Source of the DNA: Mesodorylaimus sp. YZB2_4 | Lineage: Eukaryota > Nematoda > Enoplea > Dorylaimida > Dorylaimidae | Assembly (NCBI GenBank): GCA_030248295.1 | Contig: JASANH010001214.1 | Coordinates: 145,669-209,668, forward strand | Length of the DNA stretch: 64,000 nucleotides | Direction of reading: 5' to 3' | Part shown: piece after piece, positions 10,510-22,300 of the stretch | How positions within the stretch are numbered: the first letter of the stretch is position 1 | Layout: every line of letters starts with the position of its first letter | Made by a program: the position numbers and the translations under genes | The notes under the pieces: model-generated | Databases searched by the model: none | What the model was told of the DNA's origin: nothing | Seen by the model: the letters and a program-made list of their open reading frames with translations, nothing else

Positions 10510-12533
10510 TTTACAATATTTCGGTCAAAATTTACCTAAAATGCAGTATATTTCTAACGAATGTTCGATTTTTGCAAGAGGGCAAAGAGTACGTCAAACG
10601 TCAGTTAGGACTGGAAGAAAACAGGACTGGCGACAATGGGTAGATAGGAGAATGACTCAGGCCCGAACGGAATCCGGTTGGCATTCTTTGCGAAGCTGGG
10701 AAAGTGCGCCAAAATCCGCTCGTATACCATCTCGATGAACTCATTCCCAGTCCGGTTTACAAGCGGGCGCTTGTACGGCACTTTCTCCAGCATGGACGCC
10801 TCTGGCCTCTTTGTCAAGGTCATCCACGGACATCTGCTCATGGCCTCTTAAATCTTTGCCTCCCGTACAGTCCCGCCTAGTGGATCAACTGGCTATTCTG
10901 ACACTATTCTTCGCTCTCTGCCACTCCAACGCCTACGAATCGGTCTTTATACGAGCAAACAGGGCGAACGATCTGTGCCTGCGAAGGGATCTAGCGTAGT
11001 AGTCTACTGACGAAGCACTGTTGTCATACTGCTGGAAACCAGATCAATATCTCAATAAAATGTGTTTTGAGAACAACTTCCAACAATAAGTCTAACGAGG
11101 TAAAAAGTGCCAAAATTGCCATGGTAACAATCATTTTTTCAAGTCGCCCACTTACTTTCAAAATTATATGCTCTCTATCCTTTATGAAATTTCAACCGGA
11201 GTAAAATAGAGTGGTCAAACGAAGCTTCGCTTTAATCTGGCCAGCTTACAATTTGAGAAAACTGGGTTTACTGGCGTGGCGTCTCACTGTGACTCGGCTC
11301 CGAGACGACACGATAAACAAAATGGATGGAGGGAGGCAAAAACGGAGGTGCACGCACAATCGATCGAGCTCGTACAGCAGTTGGCTCGTCGGTGTCTGGT
11401 GTTTTGTTGGATAGGGAGCAGCACCGAATGGGTAGCCCCGCTGTTGCCATGGCGCCAAAAACAAACGGAGACGCAATTTGGTGAAATGTGTGCAGAATCA
11501 GGAAAATAATGCTAGTAGGACGTGTGTGCAGGCCAAATTCTCGGCCACACCGTGAAAGGCTATATATTTTGTTTGTCATTCTACTCGTGAGGACCAAAGA
11601 AGCGGGAAGCCGCATGTGTGCAGTATGGGCAACAAACAGTAGCGAACAGTGTGAGCTGCACGATTTGAAAAGATTGGTGCACTCCACTGGCTGTCTTTCT
11701 TCAGTCAGCTGTCGCGTGTACATTTCGTTTAAATTTCGCAAGACTCTGGTACAAAAAACCAAGTTCAAAAATGCTTCCTATTGTGGTGGCACCGTCTCTT
11801 TCGCAGAGATGCATCAGGAAGAACGGTGCACACTCTGGCGATGGCTACGAAAAGAGACAAGAGAATGGAGAATGGGTTCTCTTAGTTAAAAATCAGTATT
11901 AGTGCCAGCTGCATTGGCCGCAGGCTGAAGGCTGATGGCTGATTACGATAATCACGATAACATAATATCTTCAAATGGTGTATTTCAGTTCGCTCTTGCT
12001 GATTTCTCGACTTATTCCCATAGGCACAATAAAGCATATGTTCCATTGCTACGATCCTGTTCGCTGACGCCCAATACACTTGCGCTCAGTCACTCGAATT
12101 GTTTCAGGCTGGTGGTCTGCTGCACGTAGACAGACGAGCACGCGCGGTGCTTGTCCAACAATGGGGCTTCCCCTAACGTCGAAGTCGCAGTATCAAAGTG
12201 ATTCAGCTTCAAGCACTGGTCCTGTCAAATCGTCAGATTTTTCTAATGTTGACAGGTTGGCCAGAAGAAAAAGAAAACAGCTTTCATGCCCTACTGTACC
12301 ACAGCGATACGAGTATCTTACCTGGCTACAAAATCTGAGAATAGCCCCTGCACATGAGCTCCCTGCGCGAATGATTTCCTTAGTTAATGCTGGCCAGCAA
12401 AACACTACACAAAGAATCGAAACCATTGCACTATTCTCCATCTCGTTCAGTATCGCGCAAATGCAAAAAGACGATCTCGCATGCTCAGCCTGTGCAGTGC
12501 ACTGCTGTGAAATCTGATCACTTTGGTCATCAG
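10510..12533. other. Intergenic and upstream region, no supported gene
   Basis: Overlapping ORFs on both strands (for example a 166-codon minus frame at 11268-11768 and a 145-codon plus frame at 12080-12517) show no domain, signal peptide or splice context. The region should contain the promoter of the TMEM121-like gene and the 3' UTR of the gene ending at 12534. Confidence 0.4.
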
Positions 12534-14447
12534 TCACTTCCTTTTTCGTTTTCGATGATGCTTTTCTTCTGGCTTGGGACCCTCTATCGTTTTCGAAAAC
12601 GGCATCGGTGATTTCGGACTTTCCGATGCCTTCATTGCGGTCCTCATCGACTTCTGACTTCCTGCCGTCTTAGCGGCTGTTTCTGCCGATTGAGGGCTTT
12701 TCAAAGGCTTCGACGCTGTTTTCACGGAATTCGGAACTTCAATCGTCTTTGAGGCGGTTTTCACTGATTTCGGACTTCCTTTTCCTTTGTTCTTCAAGGC
12801 TGGAATTTCAAGCGATCTCTTCTCCGTCGCTTTAGCGTGTTTAGACAGCTCGATCGATTTTACTTCCGGCTTTCCTGGTGACTTCCTCTTTACTTTCCTC
12901 GGCTTGGGATGATCCGGTGATTTACGCTTTGTCTTTCCGTCGGATCTCTTCTTCACCTTGGCCGCTTTGGGAATAGCAATCGGTTTAATGTCCACCTTCG
13001 CAGCTGGTTCTTTCATCACAGGAGGTTCCAGCGATTTGACTTCTGCATTTGTGGCCGGAATCTTGAAGATTTCTTTCGCTCCTTTGACTGGATGGACAGT
13101 CTTGGTTCCTCCTCCTACTTCTTTCTTCAGTTTTTGGGCGATGGGAATCACAGATGGGATGGGGCCTGTTTTCTTCTCTTTGACAGCGCCAGGCTCGTTT
13201 GCTTTTGGTTTTTCTTCCAACGCTTTGAGAGCAAGCTTTAAATAAGGTTCTCGTGGTACTTTTGCTTCGATCGCATCCGGCCTTTTCTTCTTTGACACGT
13301 GAATTGGATGACCACGTCTTGGTCGCCCGAAATTAAAATGTCTGGCTTCCGTTTCGGGTTCGTCTGCGTCTGAACCTGAAATGCTTTGAGCGGCCAAATT
13401 CTCGTGATAACGCTTATCATTCACGATGAAAGAGGCCACCAGTCCGATGGCTAAAGCCAATACCACGATGGATATGGAAAAAAGAGTGGCGCCTGTTCCA
13501 TGCTGACAATGTTGCTGTTTGCAATCGATCGGTGGACAATTTCCGAACAGAATCGAGTCCAAAAATTGCAGACTCGCGCCGCATGCCGTACCGCATGGAC
13601 CTTTTTCGTTTGATTGCTTGCATAGATAGTCGCATGTCTGTTTTTGGCAACTGGATTCGTGGAAACGTTGGAGATAACATGAGTTGGTATTATTGCTGGA
13701 CGAGTAGTGTTGGATATTTATTCGAATGCATCGTTCGCCGAGACCATAGTGGCATTGAATTGGGTAGTCAGTGTCGTTGCAAGATTTCGACAATGTCTCT
13801 ACTAGTTTCGCCAAACTAGCTCGAATGTGTTTGCTCAAAGGTCCGAATTCCATATTGTTTTGTTTCGTATTCAACTTTGAATGATGTGAGCTGTCGATCA
13901 AAAATGAACCTTTCGTGATTGTCTTGGAGATTCGACTGAGGATAACAACGAGATCGATTAACACATCGGTTTCGTTGACTTTGAATTGATTCATCAGATC
14001 GATATCATTATTTGACACTTCTCGGTCTTCGTTCTCGTTCAGTTCGGTCACGAACATGTTCACCAGGGGCGTGCCATCGACGGGCAGTGATGTACTGGCT
14101 TCTCTCCGTTGTTCTCCTAGAGCAATAGCTTCGACCATGAAGTTTTTCGCTGCTTCGAGCTGTTCTCGATTAAACTGATTCGTAATGCCATACGTCGCAG
14201 CCCAACGTTTATTTTTGGCTCTTATTTCAAAGAAAAAGCTGGCTTTACTGCTCGACTTTATTATTTCTTCCATGAGAGCAATAAGCGCCGTCACTTTTTC
14301 GTTGATCTCTGTCGCCTGTGTTCCAGGATCGTTGACAACCATTCGAACAATCGCTTGCAATGATTTGGATTCTTTTGGTTGATTTGCGTTCGTGGTCACG
14401 ACACTGAGGATGAGGAAGATGGTTGCGGTTTTAATACTGGCAAACAT
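12534..14447 (-). CDS. Single-pass membrane protein with Cys-rich region and Lys-rich repetitive tail, paralogue B
   Basis: An intronless frame of 637 aa starts at the ATG at 14447, directly before a signal peptide (MFASIKTATIFLILSVVTTN). The ectodomain aligns by eye with the product of 4519-5874: DPGT, FFFEIRAKNKRWAA, DGTPLVNMF, HIRASLAKL, CHYGLGERCIRI, QTCDYLC and GPCGTACGASLQ keep the same order and spacing of cysteines. The transmembrane helix is FSISIVVLALAIGLVASFIV. Unlike paralogue A, it carries an extra cytoplasmic tail of about 270 residues rich in Lys, Pro and Ser. Near the end are loose repeats of the form SVKTASK, and the tail finishes with HHRKRKRK. The tail could be a docking, microtubule- or nucleus-directed region; this is inference. 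Confidence 0.8.
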   Translation of the reverse strand: MFASIKTATIFLILSVVTTNANQPKESKSLQAIVRMVVNDPGTQATEINEKVTALIALMEEIIKSSSKASFFFEIRAKNKRWAATYGITNQFNREQLEAAKNFMVEAIALGEQRREASTSLPVDGTPLVNMFVTELNENEDREVSNNDIDLMNQFKVNETDVLIDLVVILSRISKTITKGSFLIDSSHHSKLNTKQNNMEFGPLSKHIRASLAKLVETLSKSCNDTDYPIQCHYGLGERCIRINIQHYSSSNNTNSCYLQRFHESSCQKQTCDYLCKQSNEKGPCGTACGASLQFLDSILFGNCPPIDCKQQHCQHGTGATLFSISIVVLALAIGLVASFIVNDKRYHENLAAQSISGSDADEPETEARHFNFGRPRRGHPIHVSKKKRPDAIEAKVPREPYLKLALKALEEKPKANEPGAVKEKKTGPIPSVIPIAQKLKKEVGGGTKTVHPVKGAKEIFKIPATNAEVKSLEPPVMKEPAAKVDIKPIAIPKAAKVKKRSDGKTKRKSPDHPKPRKVKRKSPGKPEVKSIELSKHAKATEKRSLEIPALKNKGKGSPKSVKTASKTIEVPNSVKTASKPLKSPQSAETAAKTAGSQKSMRTAMKASESPKSPMPFSKTIEGPKPEEKHHRKRKRK

Positions 14448-16320
14448 TGATGTTGAAGGCGTGCGTGCAGACTCTGACAGCAGAAGAGGCGGCACAAAAG
14501 CTTGAGGGGGTCCAGAACTGACTGCACGAAATAGAATTGGTTATATGTTTCCTGTTGTATGGTACACTGCCTTTGACACTGTACACTTTGTATTCGCTAG
14601 GCTTCTTGTTTCATGTAAAGTTCTACATACATAGTGGTATTTTGAGCAGGGTCTTGTTCCACCAGCAGCTGTACATCGACATCTGACAAGTGACCAATGT
14701 CATGTCAAACTGATCGTGAGGTGCTGACTGAGCTCTTTTGTATCCTGACTTGTTAAGCACACTTAAAATCTTATATTCCATGCTGGGCTAAAACTGTTAC
14801 GTGAAGTATGGCTATGTATGTAAGTCATAAAATACACACTCACAATTTTGCTCTCCCTCAATCATCATGATACCTATTATTAGGGCTTACATGCCCGTAT
14901 GGAGGCCTAGAAATACTGTAGGTACTTTTACTGGAATACATATATACGCCAGACCTGTGCGAAAGTCTATAAGCCCCTCACATAAAACCCCCAGAGTCGG
15001 ACCCGTTTAAATCATAGCCCCTGGGGTGATAAATGAGGATTTACAGGGGTATATCCCTATCATTGTGTGCGCCACGATTGTTTTGCCTGTATGTGACAAT
15101 AGTCTGGCTAGCATACTCGCTGTAATCACAGTCGACTTTTCACAGTTGCACCATTGATTCCCGCAAGCTTCTATCCCCCGTCAGATGCGCAGTGACCGAG
15201 CTGGTGCAGATGGACCAAGATCCTGACTAGAAGGCCGATTTCGTTACAGAGTGGAGCAGTAGTCCTACGAGTATGTCTATCGCACACCTGTCTCTGGGTG
15301 ACTCACCCAAACCCATCTCGCCCTCTGTCATCCCAAGAAGATGCTGTCGACGTTGGACCCTCGGCAGAAGTGCTAGTCAGACCTCAGAGGAAGCTGCTCG
15401 GTGACTAGTTGACTCCCAGCCTCGCATCAAATCTCGATGCTGGCGGGCTGACATAAGACGAAAACAGGTGTAAGGCCTTAAGAAAGAAGCGGTATGGAAG
15501 ATAGATCATAAAAATTCAAAATAATCTGCTCCCATCCGATACCTAAGGAGAGCTTGAGCTGATAAAAGCTAATGAATTACAGTAGCTGTAATAAATCAAC
15601 GATCATAGCTGTAGGTTTGCATAACGTTATAATCACATCATTTCAGCTCTTCGAAGAGAGTATGATTCGAGTTTTTGCAATGCTTCATGGCAAGTCGGTT
15701 AGCAGTTTACGAGCTATGGACAAAATTATGCAAATTTTCGTGTTTTGTCCCTTGTCCTCCGTGTCCGCGCACAGATCAGACAAAAGCCCGGCTGACCTGT
15801 TATAGAAATTCTTACGCGGGAGATTCAAATGGAGACCGTTTCAGAAACTGTGAAATGGTCTATAAGCGGCGCGATTTTGTTTCTCAAGAAAATCTGATAT
15901 ACAGACCACACACACTGTACATCGTACTGTAGTTTCTGCTGATATAATACTTGAAGCATAGAGTGCACACAACGGTCACTTTTTTGGTGGCAGATTTTGT
16001 GTAATGTGACAACAATTCAACGCCTGGCTGATACGTGTGCAAACAAGAAGGGGTGCATATATGTTCTATTGGACGGACAGAATCATACACTTGTACAGTA
16101 TCAAATATATTAACTACTCAAACCATAATGCAGTTGCCACATAGTGTGGAATATGCGCACACAATACAATCCGTGCACCAAATCACGGCCACTCATGATT
16201 TTATGCGTGTCCGAATTTTCAAGTCCAAGTAGCAAGATTTCCTCGCAGCGGCTGCATCCAAACAAAAAATTGAGCGACCGATGTTCAAATAATAAATAGA
16301 AAACTGTGAAATTCTAAAGC
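14448..16320. other. Intergenic, no gene recognised
   Basis: No recognisable exon or RNA gene. The right end should hold the 3' UTR of the NWD gene, which ends at 16321 on the minus strand. Confidence 0.4.
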
Positions 16321-19300
16321 TTATAAAATCACGCAAACTTTGGATGAACTATTGGCTGCGTTCTGCTTGTTCGCTTGTTTCTCTTTAGATGCACGCTCAA
16401 GTCGAGTTGTCGAAGTTGGATTGTCGTACAAGGAGGCTCGACTTCGACTCCGTTCCAGCTGTGCAAATACTTTACTCTGCTTTCTGTCCGATCTTTGAGG
16501 CTTGTCTAAACTGTTTCTGTCGCCTCGTTTTGTGGCACCCATACTCGGCGCTTCTTTGACTGCTGCATGACCCGCATTGCCACTGGCATTGGACCCAATG
16601 GAGCCCCCAGCAACCGCGTTTGGTGCAGGATCACGTCCACTGCCGATTGAGCTCAGTGAGTTGGTGCCTGAGAGGAAAGGGCCGTGCTGTGTTGGATGAA
16701 TAAGTGGGTGTAATGGAGAGGCTTACTTGCTAAGCTACTCATGCTCATGGCTCGTGACTGGCGACGTTTCTTAGCCGTTGTCGGTTCAGGGAACATGGGA
16801 CAGTTGTGAAGGCATAAAATGGCCAAATGCGGGCATTGCTCGAGACGAACAAGGATGCGATGAGCGTCTGGCGTGGTCAGGATATCAACCACGGGCATTT
16901 GAGCATTGAAACAAGAAATTTGCTGGCCGCTTTCCGTCAACCAGGCGTATAGCCAACCGTCTTTACTTCCTGGAAACCCGAGACTGGTTTATGCAGGTGT
17001 GTTTCAGGTGCCAGTATCAAGCAATCGTACCTGACAATGCGATATTGCCATCAGGTGTCAATAATACGGATGCCACCGTTTTCTTATGCTCAACAAAAGC
17101 AGCCATGATCGCACCAGTATCGATATCCCACGAATACACAGTGTTGTCGGCCGCTGCCGAGACTACCACTGTGCACGTGTCATTAATAGCGCAGCAGACA
17201 ATGGTATCGCTGTGTCCGACCAAGACTTGGGTCAGATAGCCTGTCGTGCCTTCCCATACTTTCAATGACTGATCAGCTGATCCAGTCACGAGCAACTTGG
17301 CGTCCGAACTTATAGTCAAGCAAGTAATCGGATCCGTATGACATAGCTTAGCGCGCAGTGTGACTCCGCTCTCGTCTTCCATACTGATGTTCCAGATACG
17401 CATTCTAAAAACAGTATTATCAGTCACCAGCAGATGAGTCACTTGCTCAGGCTGGTGTTTATCATCAGACTTATGTCAGTGTAATACGTCAGGGTCCTTA
17501 CTACTGGAGGGGAGTGACCGGTGGAGCTGATTGAGCTGGCGTCAAATACCCAGGCAAGCGATTTGAAGTCTTGTGCACAGTGCTCTCGCCTGTGCACACT
17601 GTGGTTGTAGGAAGGCACCTGAGGGTATATCAGGTGGACTGTGACATCAGTCAAATTGTTTTCCCGCACAATATTCTACGCTCACATGACAGCGGGTTCA
17701 GGCTGGTATAACCAGCATTCCTGGCTGTCGGGAGATCGATGCTCGCCACTGGCTGGGAGACGTCAGCCTCCCCGGTTGATGTTTCTAGAGAAGGTATAGT
17801 CGCGAGACTTGCCTTCCTCCAGTCGGAGTTTCAAACCCAAGAGATTTCGGTCGCTACTATCTCCCGCCGCCTGGGTGCGCTTGTTACACTGGTCTTACAA
17901 GCGAGGGGTCCAAGGTCCTCTGTAGCCCAAGATTGGTAGGAAAGCTTATCCTGCAGAGCTTCGATCACGAGACCCTTTTCCGAATAAGTTTTACTTTCGA
18001 TGGCGCAGTAACCAAGGTCAAGTAAAAACCAAAGTCAGCACCAGAGGATCCTTTATGAGAGCAGCAGCACGACGATGTCTTAACAGTCCTAGATTTTCCC
18101 CGCAGACAAACCAAGTACCCGTCCCAGAGTCACCTCCTGGGCGCTTCCAGTATTGACCAAGTGGGAAACGACTGCAGAGGCCCCTTGAGAGTGTGCTAAT
18201 CGAAATCACAGGCTAGTGCTTGGCCCACACCACACCTCTGCCAAATGGGATGGACAAACACAAGGGTGGTCCCTAGTATCTAAAGTAAAACTATTATCAA
18301 GTCGAATCGAGTGAGCGAGATCAAGAAAGAGAGCTAATCTCACCAGAATCTGTTCCTGACTGCCCTAGTTCCTCCCCCACCGAGTCATGTGCACTAGTAT
18401 AGCCCTCTTCCCTGGTAGGCCACAGCAAGCGGGAGAAAGTAATCGATTTCTCCTGGCTGGGAAACGTCAATCCCTCGGATGGATGTTTCAGCCACAGGTG
18501 TAGTCGCAAGACTTGCCTTATTCCAGCCAGAGCTTTTGGCCGGCCACCATTCTTTGCTACGCCTGCCAGGGTTAGCTTCGCTAGCCACACTCCCAAGAAT
18601 TCCAGGTCCCCCCTAGCTGTAATAACTTGGTGCTTCAGTGTACTCTATTACCATAGAACATCTAGTGTGAGCAAGAGATGCACTATTTGTCGTCCTCCCT
18701 GGCCAAGAGGCCAAGCTGACTGGTTTTCCTAACATTCGAGGGATTGATAAGACTAGGTCCTGGGCCCGAGCAACGCCTAAATGAAGGCCCTGCTCTGCTC
18801 CGCCCTGCTTCTTTGTCTGGCGAGATCAGCCTAGATCAGTGGACTTCTCGACGACCCGACGTTTGTAGCTGGCTCCTTTGATCCTGCGTGAGTCCCTTAC
18901 TGGTGGTGGCGACAGTGAACGATACTCGCTGTAATGGTGGGCTGCGTGGGATGATTCAAACCTTACATCACAACGCAGTGGGCTCAGGGTTACTGCCTGA
19001 GAATCTAACTGTTTCAAAGCGGCAAAAGTCGCGACAAAAGTCGCGACAAAACTCACTCCTTGTCAGCGTCAGCTGTTTTCGCAATGACATCTTTATCACT
19101 GGCGAGTCGCATGGTGTCCCCGCATCCTTTCAATGTCAGCACTTCGACCACGGAATCGCGATCATTGTCATCCATATCTCCACTTCCGCCGCCACCCAAA
19201 CTAGGCCCTGTGGCTTGCCGAAGTGTGTGCAAGAGCCAGACACGGGCGATGCCACTGGCCTCGTGGGTCAAAACACGTGATCGATCGCTAAATATTTGGA

Positions 19301-22300
19301 TTGTCCGAATCGGTGTGGTATGGTTCTGAAAAGCCAGTCCTTTGCACGCTTTTTACACCAGTCACCAAACAACCTTACGTCGTATCTTTTCAACTGCGCC
19401 CCATCAGCCATTGACCAAATCGAAACGACGCCTGTTGTGGATCCGCTGAACAGGAATGTGGTTTCTGGATCGAATTGCAAACAGCTGACCGTCGAGGGTG
19501 GCTCATCGCAAGTGATCCACAAGCAGTGGCACATTTCCATATCCCATAAGTAGACCAGACCAGCGTAGTTTCCAGATGCCCCGTACTTGTAATCTTTGGA
19601 TATAGAAATGCAAGTTAAGTGGTTGCCCTCGTCTTGACGCCTTAGATCACCGGGTCGATCGATATTCCAAACGTGGATATTCTCAGCACTTCCAGAAATA
19701 AGGAAATGGCCATCCACGGTCACTTTCAATGAAGTGACAGCAGATGAGTGACAGTTTTGTGTGGACAGTAACTGAGCATTGTGCACATCGTAGCAATATA
19801 TGTTGCCGTCAGTGCTACCAGCAAAGATTTGACAGTCGTCAACTGCCATGGCCATGCAACAAATCTGAAACGACTCTATGAGGTACCTCATCCGACCTGC
19901 AACCTCCTCCAAAACCCTCACCTTGCCCTCGTGTCCTCTCAATTCGTGGATTTCTGTCCCCAAACACAACGAAAACACTTTCAATGTTTCGTCGTCACAA
20001 GCGACCATCAAAAACGTATCGTTCGAGGTTAATTGAATGCATCGAACTGGTGCCATGAGGCCACTGATTTGGCTAATTTTGACGCCCTTCTCCATATCCC
20101 AAACGAATACAGTGAAATCGGATGAGCCTAAATCAAAATCACAGCTCAAGGGGCAGCAAAAAATTCAAAATTGGCGATATGCAATAAAGGTTGTAATAAA
20201 TTTCAAAAATTCAAGTGCACGGGCATTTTGTTAGGCTCACACCACACCATGCTTTCGACGGGCTCCCAATTTTAGGCTGATTGTGCCTCACACACAGGCT
20301 GCTTGTGAACATAGTCCGTGTGTTAGCTTACTTGTTGGCGAATTTATACTTGGCTCAGTCATATCAATACCAGACACTCAAAGAAGACAATCGAGTCAAT
20401 GCCCCATCTGCATCCCGGGCATGCCCTTGTCAACTTACCAGTGATCAAGTAATCGTCGGCCGAGGTCAATGCCAATGTGGTCACGGGTCCTGTGTGACCC
20501 TCGAATGTGCGCACTACTCGACCCGTTTCCAAACACGTGATTTTCACCGTCTGATCAGCTCCGCTGGTTATCAAGTATTGATCATCTTGTGTAAACAGGA
20601 TGGAGAAAGCGCGATCAGCGTGAGGGGTCAAATTGTGGGAACAAGTGCCTTGGTGCAAATCCCATACTCGAACTGTACTGTCTGCTGAGCTACTCGCAAA
20701 AAGTTGGCCATTTTTGGATATTTCGAGACAAATAATACGATCTTGGTGGCCTGAAGAACAATGGCTCGAATGGAGATTATAATATCACCTTAGTCACACT
20801 TCTTTTTACAGCAGTGCTAGTGTTTGGCGAACAGACCATCGAGCCAGCCGAAGCATTCTTGAAGCTAGCTAAGCTACCAATATTTTTACTTCCCAAACCC
20901 CCTATCGTGGCACTTAAAACAACAGGGACAAGGTAGACAGACAAGGATGTATAAGCCATCTTATGGTGCATGCACAAAGAATGAACGTTTGAGCGAGAGT
21001 CGAACCCGAGCTCCCGCCCTACCCGTTCTAGACTGTTAATCTCAGAGGCGCGAGTTCGATACCCTCTCTTGGATCAACTTTTTGTGTTATTTTGACAGGC
21101 AGATAACCTGACGCAAGACATGGGTTCGATTTCGAGCAAGAGAACGGTGACCATGGCTTCATGACATAAACATGCAAAGTGGTTCGTACCTGCGAAAGTT
21201 TTGACCAAAGTGTGCGATGCGATGTGGTACATCCAAATCAATGCACTGCTCTTGTTCCCAGTGGCCAAAAGATGCTGGTAGTTGAGTGTGGGCTGAACAA
21301 TTGTCCAAGTTCCCGCACTAGCTGACGCCCAATCTTGTAATTTGAACGTGACCACCAGCGGACATAGAGGTGGCCTTATCCAACACGTTAACGGTACAAT
21401 AAGCGGGGTGATGGAATAATTGTCCACCCAAGCCATGGCTTGCTCGACCAAATTATTGAGGACGTTCGTATTTCGACCTACCGAAATACAAATATCAGTG
21501 TTAGTTGTGGGCTCTTTCGAGCAACTACCATCCATTCTCGTCTTATGAGTCTAATCTATCGAAACATACGTCCACAGCACAAAGTGTTCACGAAGAGGAC
21601 CGACGTGCTAAGGCATAATTTACACTAGTGGAGCCAACTTAATCACCCTCTCTAGCCTAGCAACCGAACCTAAAGCTAAATTAGCTTGCTAAAACAAGAA
21701 GCTACGATGCTCTTACCCACCTACTCGTACTTTCGCACATGGAGCATCCACTCACCTGAAACTGTAGACACACACGGATGAAAGAGATTTACGTCAAATG
21801 CTTTTGCCTCTCATAAATTTCCGATGACTATGGCACAAGAGAGGGAAGGCAGACACAGACACGCACTAGGCACCGAACGAGAATCCAGTAACTATAGCAC
21901 ATGATCGTCCAAGTCGTGTCTCGTTTTGCTCTATCAACAGCTCGAGCATCACTCCATGGCAGGTAAGTAAGACCTTTGGGCCTCAGAGACGCGGACAGAT
22001 TGTATCAAAAGGTGTGGGCAGTGTTGATGAGAAGCCAGGATTAGCAGAAGGTTCTAGGACCCGACTGGCGCCCTGGATGTTAGGTGGTACGGATATACAG
22101 CTATAACGAGCACTGTTTGTTGACGATATATGAATACTTTCCCCTCTATAAACCCCCTCTTTCTTGATTCTAGCAAGTGCGGGAGAGGTCTGGGACGTGT
22201 CACGCCGACAGAAGACATCATCGACAGGAAGTGTGCAATGATCCAGATAATTGGGTAGTGTAAATTATGCATACCTCGGGTATACCTCAATCGGCCTATC

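Noticed and set aside
10605-10841. 78-codon minus-strand ORF upstream of the TMEM121-like gene
   Set aside because: No start context, no domain and no neighbouring exon in phase.
11268-11889. Long overlapping ORFs on both strands (166 and 133 codons)
   Set aside because: No domain, signal peptide, start context or splice logic; the two frames shadow each other.
12080-12537. ORFs of 145 and 114 codons on opposite strands
   Set aside because: No recognisable protein character; they lie just past the 3' end of the minus-strand membrane protein gene.
17405-17460. Extension of the NWD exon upstream to read VTHLLVTDNTVF before RMRIW
   Set aside because: The extended frame is open, but only the acceptor TTTTTAG before 17404 matches the phase of the preceding exon ending at 19057.
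19865-19921. Reading the ORF straight through EVAGRMRYLIES in the WD40 region
   Set aside because: The 57-bp stretch has GTGAG and GTTTCAG ends and interrupts a WD repeat, so it is a short in-frame intron.
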